A stretch of DNA of 64,000 bases from Alteromonas confluentis (GTDB lineage Bacteria; Pseudomonadota; Gammaproteobacteria; Enterobacterales; Alteromonadaceae): positions 1-64,000 of the forward strand of contig NZ_MDHN01000032.1 of NCBI RefSeq assembly GCF_001757105.1, read 5' to 3'. The number at the start of each line of letters is the position of its first letter. The first letter of the stretch is position 1. Shown piece after piece: positions 19,091 to 27,447 of this stretch. The notes beneath the pieces are model-generated. The model did not search any database. It saw only the letters and a list, made by a program, of their open reading frames with translations, and was not told the DNA's origin. A program made the position numbers and the translations under genes.

Positions 19091-19594
19091 TTATGCCTGC
19101 GTAGAAGGCGTCAGGCGTCGAAGTCCATCAAGATTGCAGCGGGATACCCATAAGGCGATAGGATTGCCGTCAGGCATAATCATTGATGGGGCAATTTCAA
19201 ATAACGGAACCATCACGAACTCCCGCTCGGCTATGCCGTAATGGGGAAGGGTGAGTTCCTCGGTATTCATTTCTACGTTGCCGTAGAGCAGTATATCCAG
19301 ATCCAGTGTCCGTGGACCCCAGCGCTCAGCTTTTCGCTCACGGCCATGTTCTTTTTCGATCCGTTGTAACTGGTGCAGTAACGTGAGCGGCTCCAGCGAG
19401 GTTTCCAGCAGACATACTGCATTCAGGTAGTCTGGCTGGTCCTGCGGACCCATAGGGGATGACCCGTAGACTGAAGAGCGCGCAAGTAAACGAGTCTGAT
19501 CCAGCATGGCCATTTCACTACAGGCGGCTTCCAGCAGGGCGCCGGAATCCCCCAGGTTACTGCCTAGGCCAATGTAAACGTGTTCTTTATGCAT
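19091..19594 (-). CDS. folK: 2-amino-4-hydroxy-6-hydroxymethyldihydropteridine pyrophosphokinase
   Basis: FolK transfers pyrophosphate to the pterin in folate synthesis. The 167-residue protein has YIGLGSNLGDS, the motif RWGPRTLDLDILLYG and LPHYGIAEREFVMVPL. It overlaps the end of pcnB by 8 bases, the same arrangement as in E. coli. Confidence 0.96.
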   Translation of the reverse strand: MHKEHVYIGLGSNLGDSGALLEAACSEMAMLDQTRLLARSSVYGSSPMGPQDQPDYLNAVCLLETSLEPLTLLHQLQRIEKEHGRERKAERWGPRTLDLDILLYGNVEMNTEELTLPHYGIAEREFVMVPLFEIAPSMIMPDGNPIALWVSRCNLDGLRRLTPSTQA

Positions 19595-20975
19595 CTCCGG
19601 CTTCCCGCTTTTGCGGCGCGCGACGGCGACGCTTGCGTGGACGAGGCGTGTTGCCGCCTTCGGTCTGGCGAAGGGTATTCAGCAGTTTCTTCTGCTTACC
19701 TGGATCGGCATGCTGGAATTCAGTCCACCAGTCAGCCAGTTCCATGGTGTCGCCGCCTTCAATTTCCCCTCGGACATGCAGGAAATCGTAACCGGCGCGG
19801 AATTTAGGATGGGACAACAGTTGGAATGCCCGGCGGCCAAATCGGCGGGGCAGGCGCTGCTGTAAAATCCAGATATCGCGGATCACCGTGGAGAAACGTT
19901 TCGGGATCATAATGCGCTGGGTCTGACGATGAATGACCTCGCCGGACGCAATATTAAAGGCGTCGTGCTGATTCAGGCCGCTTTCAGCCTGCAGCTTCTG
20001 TGCATGCTCTTCCAGCGGATACCATAGCAGGGCGGCGTACAAAAATGCCGGCGTCACACGCTGGTTGCTGTTAATGCGCTCGTCGGTGTTTTCCAGCACT
20101 TTCAGAATAAACTGGAATTCGCGGCTTTCCGGGTTCTTCACAATAGTTTCCAGTTGTGGGAACAGCGGAGCCAGTAACCCGTACTGCTGCAGCATTTTGA
20201 ATGTTTTTACCCCGGCACCAGCCAGGAACAGTTTCAGGGTTTCTTCGAACAGGCGGGCCGGCGGAATATTTGCCAGCAGATGGGCCAGTTCAGGAATAGG
20301 TTTAGCCGTACGCGGCGTGAGCGTCATGTCGAGCTTGGCGGCAAAGCGTATCGCGCGGATCATGCGTACCGGATCTTCCCGGTAACGGGTTTCCGGGTCG
20401 CCAATCAGTTCTACTTCGCGGTTTGCTATGGCTTTACGGCCATTAGCAAAATCCGTCACGCTGAAATCAGCCACGCTGTAGTACATGGCATTAAAGGTAA
20501 AGTCGCGGCGCTCGGCATCTTCTTCGATGGAACCGAAAACATTGTCACGAACTAACTGGCCTTCTGCATCCTGCTGGCCGAGTTTGTTGCCGTCCTCATC
20601 ATCGCTGTGATGACCACGGAAGGTGGCAACTTCAATGATTTCACGCCCAAACACGATATGTGCTAAGCGGAAGCGACGGCCAATCAGACGGCAGTTTTTG
20701 AACAGCCCTTTAATTTGCTCTGGCGTGGCATTCGTTACCACATCAAAATCTTTTGGCTTCTGGCCCAGCATGAGGTCGCGGACACAGCCGCCTACCAGGT
20801 AAGATTCAAAGCCAGATTTATTGAGGCGATACATCACTTTCAGCGCGTTATCACTGATATCTTCCCGTGAAATCCCGTGTTCTGCACGGGGAAGGGTAAA
20901 GGCCTGTATTGCCGCTTCTGAGGCCGAGTCCTTGTTAAGAACCCGTTTTACCGTTTTTAACACGCGCGTAATGAT
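19587..20975 (-). CDS. pcnB: Poly(A) polymerase I, apparent non-AUG start
   Basis: PcnB adds 3' poly(A) tails to RNA. It has the nucleotidyltransferase core LVGGCVRDLMLGQKPKDFDVVT, the RRFRLAHI segment and a basic C-terminal tail (PRPRKRRRRAPQKR). No ATG precedes the conserved part. The first GTG (20963) lies 20 bases from the only ribosome-binding site, GGAG at 20984-20987. Between them the mRNA reads ATC ATC ATT ACG CGC GTG. Initiation at ATC 20975 gives M-I-T-R-V, which lines up with M-F-T-R-V of E. coli PcnB, whose start is a rare AUU. About 462 residues from this start. Confidence 0.93.
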   Translation of the reverse strand: MITRVLKTVKRVLNKDSASEAAIQAFTLPRAEHGISREDISDNALKVMYRLNKSGFESYLVGGCVRDLMLGQKPKDFDVVTNATPEQIKGLFKNCRLIGRRFRLAHIVFGREIIEVATFRGHHSDDEDGNKLGQQDAEGQLVRDNVFGSIEEDAERRDFTFNAMYYSVADFSVTDFANGRKAIANREVELIGDPETRYREDPVRMIRAIRFAAKLDMTLTPRTAKPIPELAHLLANIPPARLFEETLKLFLAGAGVKTFKMLQQYGLLAPLFPQLETIVKNPESREFQFILKVLENTDERINSNQRVTPAFLYAALLWYPLEEHAQKLQAESGLNQHDAFNIASGEVIHRQTQRIMIPKRFSTVIRDIWILQQRLPRRFGRRAFQLLSHPKFRAGYDFLHVRGEIEGGDTMELADWWTEFQHADPGKQKKLLNTLRQTEGGNTPRPRKRRRRAPQKREAGDA

Positions 20976-21004
20976 GATGCTGTCTCCAAAAAATGGGGCT
21001 GAAA

Positions 21005-21916
21005 TTAAAAAGTCGTATGATAAGTGGATTCTGTTGCAGCGACAATAATTTCCCGCTGCCGAGGAAGTTTATCACAATTCCAGTGCTCAATTGCCCATTG
21101 TAGCACGCCGTTTACCGATTCGTTTAGCAGGTCATTCGGTACAGGCAAACCGAGAAAGGCCAGTGCCCGATGAAGGTTCTCAACTGCATGGGCATTGTCT
21201 AATGCCGTGGCATGGTTCTGCTTGCTTAGCTTTCTACCTTCGGCAACAGAAGCTACCGGAATATGAGCATAGCGGGGAGGAACTTCATTTAGCAAGGCAT
21301 ACAGGCTGAGATGCGTTGCAGTGGTGGTAAGTAGGTCGCTGCCGCGCACAATATCGGTGACACCTTGAAAAATATCATCCAGCACTACAACCAGGTTATA
21401 AGAAAACAGGCCGTCCCGTCGTTTAAGTACCGTATCTTCCAGAGCGTGTTCATCTGTTACCGTGATATCGCCGAGAATACGGTCGTGAAACTGATTTACT
21501 GGCATATCTAGTTTCAGCCGTATCGCCGCCCCTTCACTGCTATGCTGACTGTGGCGACACGTCCCCTGATAAATACCACCGGTTTCTTTAATCTTTTTGC
21601 GCGTACAGGTGCAATAGTACGCCATACCTTGGGCGACAAGTTTATCTACCACGGCTTGATAACGCGCGTGTTGCTGTGACTGGTAAATCACCTCACCGTC
21701 CCACGTTAAACCGTGAGCTTCAAGGGTTTTTAGTATGAGCTGGTCTGCGCCGGTAATGCATCTGGGTTCATCGATATCTTCCATGCGAAGCAACCATTTA
21801 CCATGATTAGCACGGGCATCGAGAAAACTGGCTAGCGCGGCAACAAGAGAGCCGAAATGGAGCGGGCCGGAAGGCGAGGGAGCAAATCTGCCGATGTAAA
21901 GGGAGGAACCGGTCAT
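21005..21916 (-). CDS. gluQ: Glutamyl-queuosine tRNA(Asp) synthetase
   Basis: GluQRS is a shortened glutamyl-tRNA synthetase that attaches glutamate to queuosine in tRNA-Asp. The 303-residue protein has the HIGH-type motif PSGPLHFGSLVAAL, the zinc-binding cysteines CTC and C further on (CTCTRKKIKE, GTCRH) and the KLSKQ motif; it lacks an anticodon-binding domain. It lies between dksA and pcnB as in E. coli. Confidence 0.96.
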   Translation of the reverse strand: MTGSSLYIGRFAPSPSGPLHFGSLVAALASFLDARANHGKWLLRMEDIDEPRCITGADQLILKTLEAHGLTWDGEVIYQSQQHARYQAVVDKLVAQGMAYYCTCTRKKIKETGGIYQGTCRHSQHSSEGAAIRLKLDMPVNQFHDRILGDITVTDEHALEDTVLKRRDGLFSYNLVVVLDDIFQGVTDIVRGSDLLTTTATHLSLYALLNEVPPRYAHIPVASVAEGRKLSKQNHATALDNAHAVENLHRALAFLGLPVPNDLLNESVNGVLQWAIEHWNCDKLPRQREIIVAATESTYHTTF

Positions 21917-21986
21917 GATTTTAAGCGTAAAAAAGGTTAAAAGTGCAGATCCAAGACCTGCACCTTCTTAAACAACAAAGCAGAGA

Positions 21987-22436
21987 TTAGCCTTGCAGCT
22001 GTTTCTCTTTGATCTCAGCCATGGTTTTGCAGTCGATGCATAAGTCAGCAGTCGGACGTGCTTCCAAACGACGGATACCAATTTCGATACCGCACTGATC
22101 ACAGAAACCGAAATCATCGTCTTCGATGCGACGCATGGTTTTCTCAATTTTCTTAATCAGTTTACGTTCACGGTCACGTGTACGTAGTTCAAGGCTGAAT
22201 TCTTCTTCTTGAGCGGCACGGTCTACCGGATCAGGGAAGTTAGCAGCTTCGTCTTTCATGTGCGTTACTGTGCGATCAACTTCTTCACGCAATTGGTCAC
22301 GCCAGGCTTTCAGCAACAAACGGAAATGTTCCATTTGCGCATCGTTCATGTACTCTTCGTCAGGCTTTGGCTGGTAAGGCGCAAGGCCGGCTAAGGCTAA
22401 AAGGCCCAGGGATTTCGTTTCTTTTCCTGTTGGCAT
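21987..22436 (-). CDS. dksA: RNA polymerase-binding transcription factor DksA
   Basis: DksA works with ppGpp to tune transcription initiation. The protein has a coiled-coil stretch with [12 protein letters not shown] (the tip acidic residues) and a four-cysteine zinc finger, CDQCG at one end and CIDC at the other. Start at 22436: AGGAG sits 9 bases before this ATG, while the ATG nine bases upstream directly abuts it. The product is 149 residues, close to the 151 of E. coli. Confidence 0.97.
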   Translation of the reverse strand: MPTGKETKSLGLLALAGLAPYQPKPDEEYMNDAQMEHFRLLLKAWRDQLREEVDRTVTHMKDEAANFPDPVDRAAQEEEFSLELRTRDRERKLIKKIEKTMRRIEDDDFGFCDQCGIEIGIRRLEARPTADLCIDCKTMAEIKEKQLQG

Positions 22437-22659
22437 GTGCCACATCTCCTACACTACGACACCCATAGTTATTGTCCTGAACAACCCAGTATCTATAGCA
22501 GAATCACTATGTTCAGGCAACGTTGGTGTCAAAGTTACCCTTCCGTTAATCACTGCATCCAATGCTTATCGATGCAAAGCGCCGGTGGCGTTTATACACC
22601 ACTACGGTAAAAAGCAATGCGCAAATATGGCGTCCATCTGTGAAATTGCAACTACTTTT

Positions 22660-23361
22660 TCACAAAATAACAGGGAGTGTTTGATTTACTTTGATATTTT
22701 GTTCGTTGATCTCGCAGCCCACCGCGATTATCCGCATGCCTTTTCCATGAGCATCGTTTACGGCGGCAGCATATTTAGGATCAATATGTTCTGCTGGGCG
22801 CACGTTGGTAATACCGGTGTGTTGTACACAGAACACCAATGTGGTTGCCACCCCGCTGGCCGCTAAGTTTCCTAATGTCTCACAATGTTTTGCTCCCCGG
22901 TCGGTTTTCGCGTCCGGAAAGTAGCCCTTATTATCGGACAGAAGTGTGACAGACTTTACTTCTATATAAGCATCGCCTGCATCGGTATAAACGCAAAAGT
23001 CGAAACGACTGTCTGCGCCTGGCGGTGTCACCTCAGCTTTCCACCCATAGATCGCAGAAAAAGCAGGGATGACCTTGTTATCCAGTGCTTCCGCTACCAG
23101 TTTATTAGCATTGTGGGTGTTTATGCCGATAAAATCGCCGTTAAAGGTTTTGGCCAGTTCCCAGGTGTAGCCGAGTTTTCGCTTCGGATTATTTGAAGGG
23201 GACAGATAAACGTCGAACCCTGGTTCGGCGCAGCCTGTCATGGCACCAGTGTTAGGGCAATGGGCAACCACTATTTCGCCGTTGTCGAGTTCGACATCAG
23301 CTAAAAATCGTTTGTACCGGCGAATAAGCTTTCCGTGTAGTAACGGCGTAGTAAACTGCAT
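22660..23361 (-). CDS. sfsA: Sugar fermentation stimulation protein homologue SfsA
   Basis: A 233-residue protein with the SfsA signature LIRRYKRFLADVELDNGE and AHCPNTGAMTG near the N terminus and the nuclease-like stretch DAYIEVKSVTL in the middle. E. coli SfsA has been described as DNA-binding and affecting maltose metabolism; the fold includes a PD-(D/E)XK nuclease-like region. Start set at the ATG giving MQFTTPLL. It lies upstream of dksA as in E. coli, with 220 bases between them. Confidence 0.94.
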   Translation of the reverse strand: MQFTTPLLHGKLIRRYKRFLADVELDNGEIVVAHCPNTGAMTGCAEPGFDVYLSPSNNPKRKLGYTWELAKTFNGDFIGINTHNANKLVAEALDNKVIPAFSAIYGWKAEVTPPGADSRFDFCVYTDAGDAYIEVKSVTLLSDNKGYFPDAKTDRGAKHCETLGNLAASGVATTLVFCVQHTGITNVRPAEHIDPKYAAAVNDAHGKGMRIIAVGCEINEQNIKVNQTLPVIL

Positions 23362-23481
23362 ACAGACCACAAATTATTTTGATTTAAATAAAGGCATGCT
23401 GAATTTCATACCCGCGAACCTGTTACGTTCGCAATGAATGAATCCAGTGTTCCCAGTGTAACAAGCAAATAAGGAATTGTT

Positions 23482-24771
23482 ATGTCGATTTTTTCCGTAT
23501 CGCTTTCTTCTGATAAAGCGCCTGCCCATTGGGGCGAAAATGCAAAACTAAGCATGACGGCAGAGGGTGCCGTAGTGCATGTAGGTGGCGCTAGCGATAC
23601 TGTGCGCGTGATTCGTCAGGCTGGTCGTCGCATCGATGGCTTGGGTATTGCTGAAGTGAAACTGAGTGGCGAATGGAGCAAAGATCAGCAGTGGGCCTTC
23701 GCAATGAGCTACACCCGTGCTCGTAAGCCGGGTTCAATTATCTGGGCAGAAACAGCTGATAAAGACGAGCTTGAGCGTTGCTATGCTGCGTTGCTGTTTA
23801 CCCGGAGCCTGGTAAACGATACTCCGGAAGATTTGTCACCTGAAACGCTGGCTTTGCGTGCGGCGCAGTGGATTGAATCCCTGGGCGGTGACAAAGTTAC
23901 CGTGTCGACGATTGTTGGTGAAGCACTGAAAGAAGCAGGCTGGACTGGTATTTATAATGTAGGTCGCGGCAGTGAGCGGCCCCCTGTGTTCTTAGAGCTA
24001 GACTACAATCCTACTGGCAAAGAAGACGCGCCGGTAGATGCCGTGTTGGTAGGAAAAGGCATTACTTTCGACAGCGGTGGTTACAGTATTAAATCCAGTG
24101 AAGGTATGCTGGACATGAAATGTGATATGGGTGGCGCAGCCACCGTCACTGGCGCGCTGGGTTTGGCAATCAGCCAAGGGTTGAACAAGCGCGTTAAGCT
24201 ACTGCTTTGTTGTGCTGAAAACCTGATCAGCGGCCATGCCTACAAGTTGGGTGATGTGCTGACCTACAAAAACGGCCTGACGGTAGAAATCGTGAACACC
24301 GACGCCGAAGGCCGCTTGGTACTGGCTGACGGTTTGATCCGCGCAACGGAAACCGGTGCTCCACTTATCATTAACGCCGCCACCTTAACGGGTGCGGCTA
24401 CCGTGGCACTGGGTAACGAATATCATGCGGTATTCAGTATGGATGAAAAAGCCCGAGCAGCGATGCTTGACGCGGGTAAAGCTGAAAACGAAGGATTCTG
24501 GCCGCTGCCAATTGAGAAATTCCACCAAGACAAGTGTCCTTCAGCGTTTGCTGATACCGCAAACAGCCGTGCCCAGAAAGGTGGTGGTGCCGGTGGTGCT
24601 TCTAATGCCGCTGGCTTCTTGTCTCGTTTTGTTAATGAAGAAGGGACTGGCTGGGTGCACCTCGACTTAGCCGCGGCTTATCACGGTAGTGCAACCGCAG
24701 AAATGCCTGCGGGTGCAACGGGAATTGGCATTCGCAGTATTGCCAGAATGTTGCAGGATTATCAGGGCTGA
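23482..24771 (+). CDS. pepB: Aminopeptidase B (M17 leucyl aminopeptidase family)
   Basis: A 429-residue cytoplasmic metallo-aminopeptidase. The M17 signature NTDAEGRLVLAD, the metal-binding stretch GKGITFDSGGYSIK and the lysine/aspartate of MKCDMGGAATV are present. Length fits PepB (427 in E. coli) rather than PepA (about 500). A ribosome-binding AAGGAA precedes the ATG. Monocistronic with a terminator. Confidence 0.94.
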   Translation: MSIFSVSLSSDKAPAHWGENAKLSMTAEGAVVHVGGASDTVRVIRQAGRRIDGLGIAEVKLSGEWSKDQQWAFAMSYTRARKPGSIIWAETADKDELERCYAALLFTRSLVNDTPEDLSPETLALRAAQWIESLGGDKVTVSTIVGEALKEAGWTGIYNVGRGSERPPVFLELDYNPTGKEDAPVDAVLVGKGITFDSGGYSIKSSEGMLDMKCDMGGAATVTGALGLAISQGLNKRVKLLLCCAENLISGHAYKLGDVLTYKNGLTVEIVNTDAEGRLVLADGLIRATETGAPLIINAATLTGAATVALGNEYHAVFSMDEKARAAMLDAGKAENEGFWPLPIEKFHQDKCPSAFADTANSRAQKGGGAGGASNAAGFLSRFVNEEGTGWVHLDLAAAYHGSATAEMPAGATGIGIRSIARMLQDYQG

Positions 24772-24791
24772 TAAAACCTTTGAACGACCAG

Positions 24792-24822
24792 GCCGGTAAT
24801 GGAAACGTTACCGGCTTTTTTT
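24792..24822 (+). terminator. Rho-independent terminator after pepB
   Basis: Stem GCCGGTAA / TTACCGGC around an eight-base loop, then seven T residues. Confidence 0.93.
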
Positions 24823-24847
24823 ATTTTTTTGCAGACAGTGTGAGAGG

Positions 24848-25030
24848 CTATATACCGCCAAGGCGCTCGGCCAGCTGTTTATAACGGGCAACGTCATCTT
24901 CTTCAAAAAGGGGTTTGCCATCTTCAGATTTACTTTTCGCAATTAAAAGGTGCTCACGTTCCAGACGCTCTACCCGGATAGGTTGTACGCCAAGATAATT
25001 TGCCACTTCTTCTATAGACATCATACTCAT
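24848..25030 (-). CDS. Small MerR/excisionase-like helix-turn-helix protein
   Basis: A 60-residue protein consisting of one winged HTH: MSIEEVANYLGVQPIRVERLEREHLL followed by FEEDDVARYKQLAERL. It looks like the DNA-binding half of a MerR or excisionase-type domain with no effector domain. Start at 25030 because AGGA is about 8 bases upstream. No mobile element is adjacent, so it is more likely a small conserved regulator. Confidence 0.7.
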   Translation of the reverse strand: MSMMSIEEVANYLGVQPIRVERLEREHLLIAKSKSEDGKPLFEEDDVARYKQLAERLGGI

Positions 25031-25206
25031 AGTTTTCATTCCTGATTGATTAGATAGTAAAATCAACGCGTAAATGCGACAATCCCGCGCTCATTCAGCC
25101 TTGCCTGCCGAAGCTTTCTGGATCTGATTTGCATTTGCCGGAAATTTAAAAATAGCAGTGCATGCTGTTAAGTCCAATTTCGTATCACTTTAGGAGTCAA
25201 TCGTTA

Positions 25207-25818
25207 ATGGATACCTGGTCTGCGGCCATCATGTTATTTCTGATCATGGATCCGCTAGGTAATCTGCCGGTGTTTATGTCGGTACTCAAAAGTATTGAGC
25301 CGAAACGCCGAAGAGTGATTTTAATCCGCGAGCTAATTTTCGCTCTGGTGATTCTGCTCATCTTTTTATTCAGCGGCCAAGCGGTGTTGGATTTTCTGAA
25401 TGTACGGCAGGAAACCGTGAGTATTGCTGGTGGTATCATTCTGTTTTTGATTGCGCTTAAAATGATTTTTCCACCGCAGTCTGGTAATGCACTTGGATTA
25501 GCGGTGGGCGAAGAACCTTTTCTGGTGCCATTGGCAATCCCGATGATTGCCGGGCCGTCGACGCTGGCAGCATTGATTCTGCTAGCAAACCAAGGGCCAA
25601 ATCGTATGCTCGACTGGACGTTGGCATTAGGTGGTGCTTGGCTCATCAGTGCGATAATTCTGCTATTTTCAGAAGTGTTCCATCGGTTGTTAGGTGAAAG
25701 AGGTCTCACGGCTATGGAGCGACTGATGGGAATGATTCTGGTTATGATCTCAATTCAAATGTTTTTAGATGGCATTAGCCACTACCTGGTTCACGCGTCA
25801 GGAGCGTTGCAACAATGA
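25207..25818 (+). CDS. MarC/YhgN-family membrane protein
   Basis: A 203-residue inner-membrane protein with six hydrophobic segments and the MarC-family stretches LIMDPLGNLPVF and PLAIPMIAGPSTLAAL. Family members are annotated as NAAT transporters, but their substrate is unproven. Start at 25207 with TAGGAG upstream. Its stop overlaps the next start by four bases (ATGA). Confidence 0.88.
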   Translation: MDTWSAAIMLFLIMDPLGNLPVFMSVLKSIEPKRRRVILIRELIFALVILLIFLFSGQAVLDFLNVRQETVSIAGGIILFLIALKMIFPPQSGNALGLAVGEEPFLVPLAIPMIAGPSTLAALILLANQGPNRMLDWTLALGGAWLISAIILLFSEVFHRLLGERGLTAMERLMGMILVMISIQMFLDGISHYLVHASGALQQ

Positions 25819-26393
25819 AAAAACTGTCAACTTTTGCCCGTGTAAGACAGCTGGAAGGCTGGCAAGCGGTGGCCTTCAGCGCAGCGCTGCTAGAGCGTAT
25901 GTTACCGAACTATGCATTGTTTAAAGAAGTGACCGGCTACGATGACGAAGGCGTGTGTGCGAGTTGCCTGTCGTTGTTGTGGGAATCGGTGCGTAGCCCG
26001 AAAAGTAAAATCAACTTTTCTCTTCAGTTGGAAAAAGTGGAACTGGTCACGCCGGATACGGCAGACTACGACACTTTTGGTGTATACCCAGCTATCGACG
26101 CCACCATTGGTCTGGCGGCGGCAATTGGTTTAGTACTGAAGCAAGATTTACAAGGTGCTGTCGTAGTAAGTAAACTGTCTCAGGGCAGTGTTGAAGCCTA
26201 TTTGCTGGCCTCTGGCGTTGACGAAGAAGAAATTAAAGGCCATCCACTGATGGTTTTCGAAGTGGAACTGCAAAACGCCATGCTCGACCTGCTGGAAAAA
26301 GACGGCAGCCCTCTGGCCACCTGCGATAAACTCAAAGCCCTCGCCCTCGAAGAAGGCATCTCTAACATCGGCCTCGAAATCAATCCTGAGTGA
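25815..26393 (+). CDS. yjaG: YjaG family protein (DUF416)
   Basis: A 192-residue soluble protein matching YjaG/DUF416, an acidic family of unknown role in gammaproteobacteria. Visible signatures are RVRQLEGWQAVAFSAALLERMLPNY and a C-terminal acidic helix. It is translationally coupled to the marC gene. Confidence 0.88.
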   Translation: MKKLSTFARVRQLEGWQAVAFSAALLERMLPNYALFKEVTGYDDEGVCASCLSLLWESVRSPKSKINFSLQLEKVELVTPDTADYDTFGVYPAIDATIGLAAAIGLVLKQDLQGAVVVSKLSQGSVEAYLLASGVDEEEIKGHPLMVFEVELQNAMLDLLEKDGSPLATCDKLKALALEEGISNIGLEINPE

Positions 26394-26408
26394 GCGTGCG
26401 GATCGCTG

Positions 26409-26504
26409 GGCAGGCGTTGATGCAGAAAACACGCAGTGAACCCATCCATGGGTGCTCGACTGCCGCATCCCTGCGGCAGACGGTTTTCTGCATCAACGCC
26501 TGCC
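26409..26504 (+). repeat. Structured dispersed repeat, copy 1 (type I core)
   Basis: Arms 26409-26430 and 26483-26504 are a perfect 22-bp inverted repeat unique to this locus. Between them is the shared core: CGCAGTGAA, a small palindrome CCCATCCATGGG, GCTCGA, then the hairpin CTGCCGCATCCCTGCGGCAG and ACGG. The result would fold as a long stem carrying two small hairpins. Lies downstream of yjaG. Confidence 0.85.
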
Positions 26505-26543
26505 TCTGGCTTGTCCGCTCGCCCCCGAGGAATTAGCTATCAA

Positions 26544-26619
26544 GGGAACACGCCGTGAATCCATTCCTGGCTAAGCAGTTATAGATAGCGCAGTCGCATC
26601 CCTGCGACTGACAGTTCCC
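26544..26619 (+). repeat. Structured dispersed repeat, copy 2 (type II core)
   Basis: Short arms GGGAAC / GTTCCC surround CGCCGTGAATCCATTCCTGG, an alternative middle segment containing CTAAGCAGTTATAG, then the hairpin CAGTCGCATCCCTGCGACTG and ACAG. The middle segment is shared with the copy at 39416-39507 but not with the other copies. Confidence 0.75.
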
Positions 26620-26635
26620 GAACTACACACCTTCA

Positions 26636-26694
26636 CCGCCTGCGGGCTCACTGCGTGCAGCAGTGCTCGACTGCCGCATCCCTGCGGCAGGCGG
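26636..26694 (+). repeat. Structured dispersed repeat, copy 3 (variant)
   Basis: CCGCC / GGCGG ends, an inner hairpin CACTGC / GCAGTG, then GTGCTCGA and the conserved hairpin CTGCCGCATCCCTGCGGCAG. It lacks the CCATCCATGG palindrome of type I. Confidence 0.65.
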
Positions 26695-26771
26695 TTTTCA
26701 GCGACAACAACTTCCGTCGACTACGTGCTTTGGTTGGCATCATCAGGGAAGCCGCGCTTCACCGCTCGCCT

Positions 26772-27362
26772 TTAGTCTTCCAGCGACAGCAGGCAGTACA
26801 TCACCTGTGCGAGTTTCTTTTCTTTGACAATCTGCAGGCGTTCGCTGATGAGCGGGGAAGGGGCGCTGATTTCCTGTTCGACATAAATCACGCCGTCAGG
26901 TTTGAGCAGGTTTCTGTCCAGAATGGTCTTCAGCACAGGTTCAACCAGCCCTTTGTTGAAGGGCGGATCGATAAAAATGATATCGAACTGCTTATCTGTC
27001 GTAGTTAACACCTGTACCGCATCGCCGTTTATCACTTCGCCACTTGCAGACAACGTCGAAAGGTTGGTTTTCAGCTGAGTGGCCACATTTCGGTCTTTCT
27101 CAATAAATGTGCAGTAACCTGCGTAGCGGGAAAGGGCTTCAAAGCCCAGGCCGCCAGAGCCGGCAAAGGCATCCAGACAGTGGGCGTCGGGCAGATCATG
27201 CATCAGCCAGTTGAACAGGGTTTCTTTGTTGCGGTCGGTGGTGGGTCGCAGTCCGTCTACGTCTGCCACGGGCAGTTTTCGGCCGCGATACTGGCCTGAA
27301 ATGATCCTGACGTTGCCTGATTTCGTCTTTTGTGTCTGAGGCTTTCTGGAGACTCGCTTCAT
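26772..27362 (-). CDS. rsmD: 16S rRNA (guanine(966)-N2)-methyltransferase RsmD
   Basis: A 196-residue SAM-dependent methyltransferase. Signatures are VRIISGQYRGRKLPV at the N terminus, LDAFAGSGGLGFEALSR (SAM binding) and the catalytic DPPFNKG. The product methylates G966 of 16S rRNA. Start set at ATG 27362; the open frame begins at a TTG four codons upstream. It is divergent from ftsY, as in E. coli. Confidence 0.95.
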   Translation of the reverse strand: MKRVSRKPQTQKTKSGNVRIISGQYRGRKLPVADVDGLRPTTDRNKETLFNWLMHDLPDAHCLDAFAGSGGLGFEALSRYAGYCTFIEKDRNVATQLKTNLSTLSASGEVINGDAVQVLTTTDKQFDIIFIDPPFNKGLVEPVLKTILDRNLLKPDGVIYVEQEISAPSPLISERLQIVKEKKLAQVMYCLLSLED

Positions 27363-27447
27363 AGGGGCTGACAATGTATGATAACGGCTATTGAAAGCCG
27401 GCCAGTGTAGCCGAATTTTGCCGATTTACTAAGGATTTGACCAAACA

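Noticed and set aside
26409..26504. Possible integron attC site
   Set aside because: The AAC...GTT ends look similar, but the arm bases do not follow the GTTRRRY pattern and no integrase is nearby.
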